From: an uncultured Ruminococcus sp.
GTDB lineage: Bacteria; Bacillota; Clostridia; Oscillospirales; Ruminococcaceae
NCBI GenBank assembly: GCA_947589205.1
Contig: CANQCJ010000152.1
Span: forward strand, 1-5,329
Direction of reading: 5' to 3'
Length of the DNA: 5,329 nt
The notes beneath the pieces are model-generated. The model had not been told where the DNA came from, ran no database searches, and saw nothing but the letters and a program-made list of their open reading frames with translations. A program made the position numbers and the translations under genes. Each line of letters begins with the position of its first letter. The first letter of the stretch is position 1. Positions 1 through 5,329 of this stretch are shown here, piece by piece.

Positions 1-3000
1 AGTATTTTCTTTTTTGTCGGTGATTATAATTTTTGTCCCGTCCTTGGTTACATCGCCATCAGTAACTGTTCCTGTAAGAGTTATCTCGCCTTTTTTGAGT
101 TCAAACTCAAATTTAGAAACTGTTGTATATCCTTCAGGAGCTGTTGTTTCTTCAAGTGTGTAAGTGCCGTCGGGGAGATGTGCAATAACCGTATCGCCGT
201 CATCTCCGGTCTCTATGATGTAAACATAGGTGTTTGCAAGAGTTTTGTCACTTGTATAATAATCACCGTCGATCGTTATTATTTTATCAAGATCAATTGA
301 AGAAGTAAATTTAAATGTGGCATTCGGCGCGATGTTTGCGGTGTTATCTGCAAGCCTCTTGGAAATTGTTACATCTGTATAAGTTCTTCTGTTTTTAACC
401 GTGATATTTCCGCTTTCATCAATAGTAAAATCGCCGTCAGTTACAGCGCCGGTAACTTCTATTTTACCATCTTTAATTGTAAATGTAAATTTTGTATTGG
501 TAGTGATCGATGTAACTGCCTTTTCAAATCCTTTAGGAACAACTGTCTCTTCGAGGGTGTATGTGCCGTTTGCGAGACCTTCGATTGTTACATTGTTGCC
601 GGAGAAGGTTACTGTGTTGCCGTTCTTCACTGCATCAGATGTAGAATCTTTTATGTTTACATCTGCAAATGTATATTCGTTATCGTCAGATTTTGTAAGC
701 GTGTAGGTAGGAGCTCCCTCAACAGGCGCTCCATCGCCAATGTATTCTTTGCTGACCACGATAGTTGCTGTTTTCGGAAGAACATCGTCCTTGACAGTTA
801 TAGTCTTGCCGTCCTCGGATTTTACAACATCGCCATTTGTTACAGTGCTTACTGTTGTAACTATTCCGTTTCCAACTATGAATGTGAAATCGGAAACTAC
901 CGTGTAGCCGCTGGGTGCGGTTGTCTCTTGGAGGTTGTAAACGCCGTCCTTGAGACCGGTTATTGTTACATCGTTGCCGGTGAACGTAATAATAGTGTCT
1001 TTAATGTCAGCTGTTGTACCGCTAACCGTTACGCCGTTAAAAGGCTTTTCAAGGCTCTCAACCGTTGAAACGGCTGTAAGCTCATATTTGGCTTCGCCGG
1101 AGGTGATTTCCTTACCTTCCATGTCTCTCTTGTTGATATTGATAGTGGAGATATCATCGGTGATGATTATGGTTTTGCCGCCGTCAAGTTCTATCTTTTT
1201 GCCGGTCGTAGTTTCGCTGTCAAGCGTAACATTTCCTTCATCGTCAACTGTGAATTTAAACTCTGAAACTACAGTGTAACCGTCGGGGGCTGCTGTTTCT
1301 TTGAGAGTATACTCAACGTCGTTCGGGGTGAGACCTTTTATTGTGATATCGCCGTTTTTGTCTGTAACAACTGTATACTTTTTAACATTACTCAATGTTT
1401 GATCATTTATTACAACACCTTCAAGTGATGTATCAGATGAAAGCTCAAATTCAACGTTGGGAGCATTTTCCGACTTACCATTGGAAACGATCTGCTTGTT
1501 TATCGTGATGGTCGGTTTGTTATCGTCATCGCCATTATTGTCTTTCTGCTTGTTTTTAACGATAATATTTCCATTTTCTAAGATAACATCGCCGTCTGTT
1601 ACAGCATTTGATTCGGTTATTACACCGTTTTTAACAGTAAATTTAAATACGGTGGTTGTCGGCTCGTAGTCGCCGGGAGCTGTTATTTCTGTGAGTGTGT
1701 AAGTACCGTCTCTGAGACCGGTCAATTTTACGTTGTTTCCGGAGAATCTAACCTCGTTTTCAGCACCTGTTGTAAGTGTTTCTTTTTCGGTCGTGATGGT
1801 AAGATTATCAAAAGCCTTAACATTCTTTTCGTCTAATGATACTACAGCAAGAACGTAATTGGGTGCGCCGTCGGTATATTCAACTTCTTTATATTCATTG
1901 TTATCTTCTTTGTTAAGATATTTCTTGCTTATTTCAATCGTCGAAATATCATCCTTAACAACGATATTTCCATTTTCTACGATTATATCGCCGTTGGTAT
2001 AGCTTTCGGGGTTCTTTATTACTCCGTTTTCAAGTGTAAATTTAAAATCGGATTCAACTGCCGTATAACCGTCCGGAGCTACAGTTTCTTTAAGTGTGTA
2101 AGTGCCGTCCTTGAGGCCTTCAAAGGTTACATCGCCTTCAAAGGTATAGGTAAAGGTGTGAGTATTATTTCCGTTGTCAGTGGGTTTTATGTCACCAATT
2201 TTATCTTCGCCGACTATTACGTCTGCAAACGGGTTAGAAACATTTTCGTCAACTGTAGTTGAAAGCTCGTATTTCGGTTTTCCGTTAACTGCCGCACTGC
2301 CGTTGTTAAGATATTCTTTGGTGATCTTGATCGTCGAGATCTTATCCTTGACAATGATCTTGCCGTTAGACGTTTCGACCTTGCCGTTTGACATCGTGCT
2401 GCTGAGTGTAATTTCAGTACCGTTTGAAATTGTGAAATTAAACGAGGAAACAACTTTATCGCTGTTATCCGAATCAATAAGCGTATAGCCTGCGGGAGCA
2501 ACGGTTTCGGTAAGCGTGTAGGTGCCGTTGGGCAGATTTTCAAATTTCACATCGCCGTCAGAAGCGTCAATATCATAAACGTTCTGTACAACTTCACCAT
2601 TTTCTTTATGCTGCAGACTTTCGGGCTTTTTACCGTCTATAAGAACATCTTTAAGATCTGCGCCTTTGGGTACGGTAAGCGTAAACTTCGCGTTCTTGAC
2701 GATCTCGCCGCTGTCTAGATCCTGCTTTGAAAGAGTTATGGTCGTGTTGGTAGGTTCATCGGTATTATCAAGTGTCGGGTCATAAGTGGGGTCAATATCT
2801 TTTATGATTTGCGCCGTACCTTTGAACGGACGGTAACCAAACTCGGTCGCACCGTCAAAGCTGTTAGCGATAAGAGCACCGGAAAGGTGTCCGTGGTCAT
2901 TTAATTTTCCGAGTGTAACTTCGTCAGTCACATCTGCATACGGAGCAAAAATAGTACCTTGGAAGTTTTTGCCTAATACAAGTTTTGAATTTTCACTAAG

Positions 3001-4260
3001 GTTAGGGAAATTGTACATTAAAGTAGCGCTGCCGTGAAGATTATTAACATGATTTTTATTATCGTCTTGTGCAATATTTTCTTCTTTTCCGTCAGCACCA
3101 GCTATAACGGTCATTTTATCTCCGCCGTTAAAATTATTTGTTGTATTAGTGAGATGAAGTCCATCAGTACCGGCATTTTTTTCAACATTAACAATTATAA
3201 AGTCGTATAACCATGTTGTTTCGTGTCCATTAACATCAACTACTTTAAGAGGCGTTTTAAGTTTCGGTATATTTTCAAAACGAATTATTTCTGCATTTTG
3301 GAAATCATCAAAATCATCTGCTTTAAGGTCAAAGAAAACACAGTCTGTTGCACCGGTTTTTTCCTTGTCAGCAGTTTTGTCCTCATTAACAAGAGTTTTA
3401 TCTAATTTAAAAGTAAATGTTTTTGTATTAGGATCATATGATGAACTTGTATGTTTACTTTCAAGTTGTTCCTTAGCTACTTCATCTATAAGTTGAGTTT
3501 TGTTGTAAAGGTCACCAAATTCATCAGTAAAGTTGATCAGGTCAGCAACATAAGTCTGGTGTTTATCTATTCTTTGGTAGTCTTGAGGTTTGAAATCGTC
3601 TAAAATATTGTCACTCCAACTTGAAATGTCAGATTTTTTAAATGTTTCAGCGTCTCGATTAAGAACTAACTTTTTGCCTGACTTTTTTTTAGGAGAATCT
3701 TGATTACCTGCTGATTCGTATTTAAATCCTTCTCCGTTTATTATTTCATAATATACATCATTTAAAGGAGCATTTAATGAACCACCTAAAATAATAGTTG
3801 CCGAACCTACTCTATCAGGAATGAGAGTGTCAAGCGGTATATATTTTTTGAAATCACCTGCGCCTATCGTATAATTATTATTTTTAGAGTTTCCTCCCCA
3901 GTAGGTCTGAATATCAATATTTCCTCCTATTGCTGCACGACCTTCTGTATCAGAATTTTTTACAGTAAAATTTTTATTAAGAAATACTGAAAACTCTGAC
4001 GCAACGCCAAGAAGATATTCGTTACGCAAATTTACTTTTGTTGCTTCCAAATCGCCGGCAACAGCATAATCACTATTTCCTACAAGAAGGGTAACAGGCG
4101 GAAAATTTTTAGTAACAACTTCTTCGGTGTCAAGCCGCTTCACCGCCGGATCCGCCGCCGCCTTAAGCGACCCGACCGCTCCTGTCGAGGGCAGCAGGGA
4201 AGCCGCCATCAAAAGGGCCGTCAAACCGCTAAGGGCGCGGTTTTTTAACTTTTTTTCCAT
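1..4260 (-). CDS. Choice-of-anchor A adhesin with SpaA/Cna-B-like repeats (3' end outside window)
   Basis: Reading from ATG at 4260-4258, the minus-strand frame has no stop down to base 1, giving 1420 codons with the C-terminus missing. Residues 1-36 are a signal peptide: basic start MEKKLKNR, a hydrophobic stretch, and likely cleavage after the Ala run near A36. Residues about 81-479 resemble the choice-of-anchor A domain of surface proteins. Residues about 481-504 are an acidic linker, and from 505 there are seven prealbumin-like modules each carrying a GTYTL.ET.AP.GY-type box. Only one Cys (C307) occurs, as expected for an exported Gram-positive protein. The likely role is an extended, covalently stiffened surface adhesin; the ligand cannot be told. 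The start is chosen because AAAGGA lies 9 bases upstream. An in-frame ATG six codons earlier (4278) has no ribosome site. The missing end should hold more modules and a wall or membrane anchor. The domain family assignment is from memory of motifs, without a profile search. Confidence 0.88.
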   Translation of the reverse strand, partial: MEKKLKNRALSGLTALLMAASLLPSTGAVGSLKAAADPAVKRLDTEEVVTKNFPPVTLLVGNSDYAVAGDLEATKVNLRNEYLLGVASEFSVFLNKNFTVKNSDTEGRAAIGGNIDIQTYWGGNSKNNNYTIGAGDFKKYIPLDTLIPDRVGSATIILGGSLNAPLNDVYYEIINGEGFKYESAGNQDSPKKKSGKKLVLNRDAETFKKSDISSWSDNILDDFKPQDYQRIDKHQTYVADLINFTDEFGDLYNKTQLIDEVAKEQLESKHTSSSYDPNTKTFTFKLDKTLVNEDKTADKEKTGATDCVFFDLKADDFDDFQNAEIIRFENIPKLKTPLKVVDVNGHETTWLYDFIIVNVEKNAGTDGLHLTNTTNNFNGGDKMTVIAGADGKEENIAQDDNKNHVNNLHGSATLMYNFPNLSENSKLVLGKNFQGTIFAPYADVTDEVTLGKLNDHGHLSGALIANSFDGATEFGYRPFKGTAQIIKDIDPTYDPTLDNTDEPTNTTITLSKQDLDSGEIVKNAKFTLTVPKGADLKDVLIDGKKPESLQHKENGEVVQNVYDIDASDGDVKFENLPNGTYTLTETVAPAGYTLIDSDNSDKVVSSFNFTISNGTEITLSSTMSNGKVETSNGKIIVKDKISTIKITKEYLNNGSAAVNGKPKYELSTTVDENVSNPFADVIVGEDKIGDIKPTDNGNNTHTFTYTFEGDVTFEGLKDGTYTLKETVAPDGYTAVESDFKFTLENGVIKNPESYTNGDIIVENGNIVVKDDISTIEISKKYLNKEDNNEYKEVEYTDGAPNYVLAVVSLDEKNVKAFDNLTITTEKETLTTGAENEVRFSGNNVKLTGLRDGTYTLTEITAPGDYEPTTTVFKFTVKNGVITESNAVTDGDVILENGNIIVKNKQKDNNGDDDNKPTITINKQIVSNGKSENAPNVEFELSSDTSLEGVVINDQTLSNVKKYTVVTDKNGDITIKGLTPNDVEYTLKETAAPDGYTVVSEFKFTVDDEGNVTLDSETTTGKKIELDGGKTIIITDDISTININKRDMEGKEITSGEAKYELTAVSTVESLEKPFNGVTVSGTTADIKDTIITFTGNDVTITGLKDGVYNLQETTAPSGYTVVSDFTFIVGNGIVTTVSTVTNGDVVKSEDGKTITVKDDVLPKTATIVVSKEYIGDGAPVEGAPTYTLTKSDDNEYTFADVNIKDSTSDAVKNGNTVTFSGNNVTIEGLANGTYTLEETVVPKGFEKAVTSITTNTKFTFTIKDGKIEVTGAVTDGDFTIDESGNITVKNRRTYTDVTISKRLADNTANIAPNATFKFTSSIDLDKIITIDGDYYTSDKTLANTYVYIIETGDDGDTVIAHLPDGTYTLEETTAPEGYTTVSKFEFELKKGEITLTGTVTDGDVTKDGTKIIITDKKENT
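16..390 (-). repeat. SpaA-like module 7 (type B)
   Basis: Adhesin residues 1291-1415. It starts DVTISKRLAD (K1301). NATFKF and LDKIITIDG place it with modules 1 and 4. The box is LEETTAPEGY (E1371) and the last strand IIITD ends in D1415. Residues 1416-1420 (KKENT) continue past it to the window edge. Whether an eighth module or the anchor follows cannot be seen. Confidence 0.78.
391..786 (-). repeat. SpaA-like module 6 (type A2)
   Basis: Adhesin residues 1159-1290. It starts TATIVVSKEYI (K1171). The box is LEETVVPKGF (E1238), with Val for Ala and Phe for Tyr, followed by a short insertion before the next strand. The last strand ITVKN gives N1290 as acceptor, as in module 3. SGNNV and AVTDGD are also shared with module 3. 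A basic, polar junction (RRTYTD) leads to module 7. Confidence 0.78.
787..1155 (-). repeat. SpaA-like module 5 (type A1)
   Basis: Adhesin residues 1036-1158. It starts STININKRDM (K1044). The box is LQETTAPSGY (E1112) and the last strand ITVKD ends in D1158. AKYEL, PFNGV and TGNDVTITGLKDG match module 2 best. The usual DDISTI junction to the next module is replaced by DDVLPKTATI. Confidence 0.78.
1156..1515 (-). repeat. SpaA-like module 4 (type B)
   Basis: Adhesin residues 916-1035. It starts PTITINKQIV (K922). The box is LKETAAPDGY (E988) and the last strand IIITD ends in D1035. It is the shortest Lys-to-acceptor span, at 113 residues. It shares NVEFEL and LEGVVIND with the B-type modules 1 and 7 (NAKFTL, LKDVLIDG). 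It leads directly into module 5 by DDISTI. Confidence 0.78.
1552..1950 (-). repeat. SpaA-like module 3 (type A2)
   Basis: Adhesin residues 771-903. It starts with STIEISKKYL, where K779 is the candidate lysine. E858 lies in TEITAPGDY, where the usual P.GY order is altered to PGDY. The last strand is IIVKN, so the bond acceptor would be N903 rather than Asp. A charged flexible linker, KQKDNNGDDDNK (904-915, bases 1516-1551), follows before module 4. A2 marks are SGNNV and AVTDGD, both shared with module 6. Confidence 0.78.
1951..2340 (-). repeat. SpaA-like module 2 (type A1)
   Basis: Adhesin residues 641-770. It starts STIKITKEYL, with K648 as candidate lysine. Box LKETVAPDGY gives E725 and the final strand IVVKD gives D770. 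A-type marks are PKYEL early, FADV (678-681) and EGDVTFEGLKDGTYTL. It passes directly into module 3 through DDISTI. Confidence 0.8.
2341..2748 (-). repeat. SpaA-like module 1 (type B)
   Basis: Adhesin residues 505-640. The module opens TITLSKQDLDSGEIVKNAKF, close to the usual first strand of Cna-B/SpaA domains, with K512 as the candidate bond-forming lysine. The E-box ETVAPAGY supplies E585 and the last strand IIVKD supplies D639. There is a small insertion after the E-box (about 593-603). It follows a hydrophilic linker containing DNTDEPTN and joins module 2 with almost no linker (KDKISTI). The NAKF and LKDVLIDG motifs place it with modules 4 and 7. Confidence 0.8.
2824..4020 (-). other. Choice-of-anchor A domain (adhesin residues about 81-479)
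   Basis: Two signatures point to this family. Near the start, residues 104-119 include TEGRAAIGGNIDI, the 'D.eGR.AvGGn' pattern, followed by YTIGAGDF at about 130-137. Near the end are GTIFAPYADV (435-444) and GHLSGALIANSF (457-468), the typical 'GtilAP.A.v...ghl.GsliA.sf' ending. The family is known for N-terminal placement in surface proteins whose C-terminal anchors vary. The middle (about 180-400) is long, hydrophilic and rich in Asn, Asp and Lys, with a lysine cluster at 191-197. The DNA here is clearly more AT-rich than that of the flanking domains. Boundaries are approximate. Confidence 0.75.
4153..4260 (-). other. Signal peptide of the adhesin
   Basis: Residues 1-36 show the three parts of a Sec signal: a basic n-region (MEKKLKNR), a hydrophobic core (about residues 9-23, ALSGLTALLMAASLL) and a small-residue c-region ending LKAAA before DPAV. 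Cleavage by signal peptidase I near A36 is the likeliest. The stretch contains LPSTG at 23-27, which looks like a sortase motif but is in the wrong place to act as one. The codons just downstream of the core are GC-rich: bases 4141-4200 are 44 of 60 G+C by hand count. Confidence 0.8.
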
Positions 4261-4269
4261 ATTTCCATT

Positions 4270-4275
4270 TCCTTT
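4270..4275 (-). promoter_or_regulatory. Ribosome binding site of the adhesin
   Basis: AAAGGA on the minus strand lies 9 bases before ATG 4260. It decides the start: the in-frame ATG at 4278 overlaps the upstream side of this site and has no purine-rich site of its own. Confidence 0.75.
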
Positions 4276-4291
4276 CATAAATGTATTTTCG

Positions 4292-4308
4292 GAGCGTAAG
4301 GAACGCTC
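4292..4308 (-). promoter_or_regulatory. Leader hairpin with loop complementary to the ribosome site
   Basis: In the adhesin mRNA this reads GAGCGT-TCCTT-ACGCTC, a perfect 6-bp stem with a 5-base loop. It sits between the predicted transcription start and the ribosome site. The loop (UCCUU) is complementary to AAGGA at 4270-4274, so a pseudoknot hiding the ribosome site is possible. There is no U-tract after it, so it is not a normal terminator. Function is inferred. Confidence 0.5.
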
Positions 4309-4319
4309 TTAGTTCTTTA

Positions 4320-4348
4320 ATTATAACACATTTATTACAAAATTGCAA
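4320..4348 (-). promoter_or_regulatory. Sigma-A-type promoter of the adhesin
   Basis: On the minus strand, TTGCAA (4348-4343) and TATAAT (4325-4320) are separated by exactly 17 bases, and TG plus one base precedes the -10 box (extended -10). The predicted start is near 4313, giving a leader of about 50 bases. This is the best promoter in the window and suggests the adhesin is transcribed on its own and quite strongly. Confidence 0.75.
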
Positions 4349-4459
4349 CAATAAATTACACTTATAATGTAGAAAATTTTTTTGGAAATTTAGGCAGTTT
4401 GCACATTTTGCCGCCGCTTCGACAAAATACGTTTGACAAAGCGCAGATAAGCCGCGGTC

Positions 4460-4477
4460 AAGCCTTAACGCAGGCTT
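4460..4477 (-). terminator. Stem-loop over the end of the M15B gene (weak terminator candidate)
   Basis: AAGCCT-GCGTTA-AGGCTT forms a 6-bp stem that includes the stop codon of the peptidase gene. No run of U follows in the direction of transcription, so intrinsic termination here is doubtful. The rest of the gap to the adhesin promoter (4349-4459) holds AT-rich sequence and a short direct repeat (GACAAA at 4421 and 4435) but no better terminator. Confidence 0.25.
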
Positions 4478-5040
4478 AAAAATTCTTCAAGCGTCAAGCC
4501 GTTTTTCATAATGTATTCGGCGCAGTCTCCGACAAAGCGAAAATGCCAAGGCTCGTAGGCGCAGCCGGTGATATGTTCTTTTCCTTTAGGATAGCGCAAA
4601 ATAAAGCCAAATTTAAAGCAGCTTTTCATCAGCCATTCGCCCTGTTCGGTCTTGTCAAAATCGTCCTGTGTGTCGTCCCAGTCGGGCGAACAAAAGTCGC
4701 AGGCAAGCCCGGTCTCATGCTCGCTCGTTCCCGGTCGGGCGAGATACCGCGCCGTAAGATATTCCGCCTCGCTTTCGCCAAGACCCCCGCTTATGTATTC
4801 ATTAACGCAGCTTTCCCATAATCGCCGCTGATACTCTCTGCTTCTGAACCCCGACAGCAGCTTTATCTCTATGCCGTCGTTAAGCGCGCTTTCAAGCATT
4901 TTTTCACAGGCGCGCGCCGTATTTTTTTCAAGCAGCTTTTTCCCGCATTGAAATTCCGTTTTAAGCGAAACCTCTTTAAGCCGGGGCGAAAAATCTGCGG
5001 GCAGCGAATGGCAAGAATTTACAAGCAACAGATTATCCAT
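4465..5040 (-). CDS. M15B (VanY/VanXY-like) D,D-peptidase, no signal peptide
   Basis: A complete 191-residue protein of the VanY (M15B) zinc peptidase family, which removes the terminal D-Ala from peptidoglycan stem peptides or precursors. The family's residues are all visible: SGFRS (63-67), SEHETGLACD (106-115) with zinc ligands H108 and D115, and EPWH (163-166) with catalytic E163 and zinc ligand H166. The N-terminal VNSCHSLPADFSPRL also fits the family. There is no signal peptide or membrane segment, and there are nine cysteines, so it probably works in the cytoplasm. In length and lack of export signal it resembles VanXY-type D,D-dipeptidase/carboxypeptidases more than membrane-bound VanY. 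No vanH, ligase, vanR or vanS neighbour is present, so glycopeptide resistance is not implied. Dipeptide scavenging or precursor trimming is equally plausible. The start has a good ribosome site (AGAAGGA, 5 bases upstream). Confidence 0.9.
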   Translation of the reverse strand: MDNLLLVNSCHSLPADFSPRLKEVSLKTEFQCGKKLLEKNTARACEKMLESALNDGIEIKLLSGFRSREYQRRLWESCVNEYISGGLGESEAEYLTARYLARPGTSEHETGLACDFCSPDWDDTQDDFDKTEQGEWLMKSCFKFGFILRYPKGKEHITGCAYEPWHFRFVGDCAEYIMKNGLTLEEFLSLR

Positions 5041-5045
5041 AATTA

Positions 5046-5052
5046 TCCTTCT
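5046..5052 (-). promoter_or_regulatory. Ribosome binding site of the M15B peptidase
   Basis: AGAAGGA on the minus strand, 5 bases before ATG 5040. It supports this start and the absence of an N-terminal signal sequence. Confidence 0.7.
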
Positions 5053-5063
5053 TTCGTTTAAAT

Positions 5064-5114
5064 AATAATATTATATGCAGTTCTTAAAGAAAATGCCGCC
5101 GCATATAAATTATT
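5064..5114. promoter_or_regulatory. Inverted repeat between divergent genes; possible back-to-back promoters or operator
   Basis: The left arm (5064-5078) and right arm (5101-5114) are reverse complements except for one extra A, separated by 22 bases. Read outward, each arm begins GCATATAA and runs towards its own gene. The left arm contains TATAAT (5075-5070, minus), a likely -10 box for the peptidase. The right arm contains TATAAA (5104-5109, plus). Neither has a convincing -35 box at 17 bases. It could be paired promoters, a binding site for a shared regulator, or both. Confidence 0.45.
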
Positions 5115-5130
5115 GCGGTAAAAACGCCGA

Positions 5131-5136
5131 TATAAT
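5131..5136 (+). promoter_or_regulatory. Possible -10 box for the plus-strand gene
   Basis: TATAAT lies 22 bases before the start codon. No -35 element sits at the usual spacing (TTGCGG at 5113 is only 12 bases away), and the leader would be very short. It is a weaker or alternative candidate to the TATAAA at 5104-5109. Confidence 0.2.
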
Positions 5137-5142
5137 AATGAA

Positions 5143-5148
5143 AGGTGA
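5143..5148 (+). promoter_or_regulatory. Ribosome binding site of the plus-strand gene
   Basis: AGGTGA, complementary to the 3' end of 16S rRNA, lies 10 bases before ATG 5159. An in-frame TAA at 5153 excludes any earlier start. Confidence 0.6.
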
Positions 5149-5158
5149 ATGATAAAGC

Positions 5159-5329
5159 ATGGATATTAAAAAGGTAAGCCGTTTATCGCTTTTAACATTA
5201 GGCGCGTTCACGTTTATTCCTCTCGGAGTAAGCGGCGCGTGCAGCGTCCTGCCGAGTATTTCCGAGAAAATAGTCTGTTCCGCCGCCCGTGAGATCTCAT
5301 CGGAGCGAGAAGTAAAGATCGAGCGTATA
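5159..5329 (+). CDS. Secreted or lipid-anchored protein of unknown function (5' part only)
   Basis: 57 codons are visible and open to the right edge. Residues 1-8 (MDIKKVSR) are basic and 9-24 are hydrophobic (LSLLTLGAFTFIPLGV), followed by SGAC at 25-28: a Sec signal peptide. Cleavage could be by signal peptidase I after A27. C28 could instead make it a lipoprotein, but Ser at the -3 position is unusual for a lipobox. The mature part seen (about 30 residues) is mixed-charge and contains a second Cys (C40). I do not recognise the family. It is divergent from the M15B peptidase, with 118 bases between the two start codons. The ATG is the first possible start after an in-frame stop and has an AGGTGA ribosome site. 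Confidence 0.65.
   Translation, partial: MDIKKVSRLSLLTLGAFTFIPLGVSGACSVLPSISEKIVCSAAREISSEREVKIERI

Noticed and set aside
401..2488. Plus-strand open frames over the stalk region (e.g. 401-706, 950-1279, 1457-1669, 2174-2488)
   Set aside because: They are antisense to the conserved repeat modules, low in complexity (Ser/Val/Leu-rich), and recur because the modules repeat; none has a convincing ribosome site.
2217..2543. Minus-strand frame overlapping modules 1-2
   Set aside because: It is in another frame of the same strand as the adhesin, with an Arg/Ser-rich product typical of a frame shadow.
3683..3690. A8 tract (coding strand) in the adhesin head, and an A7 tract just after the start (4250-4256), as phase-variation sites
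   Set aside because: Both are short, encode plain Lys-rich stretches in AT-rich DNA, and the frame is intact; nothing beyond length suggests slippage.
4180..4194. LPSTG (residues 23-27 of the adhesin) as a sortase sorting signal
   Set aside because: It lies inside the N-terminal signal peptide with no following hydrophobic segment and basic tail of the sorting type; it would be removed with the signal peptide.
4343..4368. A plus-strand promoter made of TTGCAA and TATAAT in the adhesin leader region
   Set aside because: Spacing is only 14 bases and no plus-strand gene follows; TTGCAA is palindromic and already serves the minus-strand promoter.
4543..4821. Plus-strand frame opposite the M15B gene, and a similar one at 4127-4312 opposite the adhesin start
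   Set aside because: The minus-strand frames carry clear family motifs or a signal peptide; these are antisense shadows.
5069..5098. A sporulation sigma-E-type promoter for the M15B gene (GCATTTT ... CATATAAT on the minus strand)
   Set aside because: Both boxes are close to consensus but the spacing (12 bases) is shorter than I would expect; not strong enough to call.

Overview
The window looks like chromosomal DNA of a Gram-positive, low-to-medium GC bacterium. A gut Clostridia (Ruminococcus/Oscillospirales-like) host is my best guess. The supports are consensus sigma-A promoter boxes, AAAGGA/AGGTGA ribosome sites, Sec signal peptides, and the combination of a choice-of-anchor A head with SpaA/Cna-B-like repeats. 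That placement is inference from protein style, not from a marker gene.

Positions 1-4260 (minus strand) are one uninterrupted reading frame of 1420 codons that runs off the left edge. It encodes a large secreted or surface adhesin: a signal peptide (about residues 1-36), a choice-of-anchor A domain (about 81-479), an Asp/Pro/Thr-rich linker, then seven prealbumin-like (SpaA/Cna-B type) modules of about 120-135 residues. All seven keep a Lys, a Glu in an ET.AP.GY-type box, and a terminal Asp or Asn. These are the residues expected for an intramolecular isopeptide bond. The modules follow a period-three order (B-A1-A2, B-A1-A2, B...). The C-terminal anchor lies outside the window.

Positions 4261-4464 hold the adhesin's control region: a strong promoter, a 5' leader with a hairpin whose loop is complementary to the ribosome site, and a small stem-loop at the end of the next gene. 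Positions 4465-5040 (minus) encode a complete M15B (VanY-like) D,D-peptidase without a signal peptide. Positions 5041-5158 are a divergent intergenic region carrying a long inverted repeat, each arm of which reads GCATATAA towards its own gene. From 5159 a plus-strand gene begins. Its first 57 codons encode a signal peptide and it leaves the window on the right.

The adhesin has its own promoter, so there is no need to place it in an operon with the peptidase, although both lie on the same strand and no clear terminator separates them. Both concern the cell envelope (surface display and peptidoglycan precursor or wall trimming), but a functional link is only a possibility. No mobile element, tRNA, rRNA or CRISPR array was seen.
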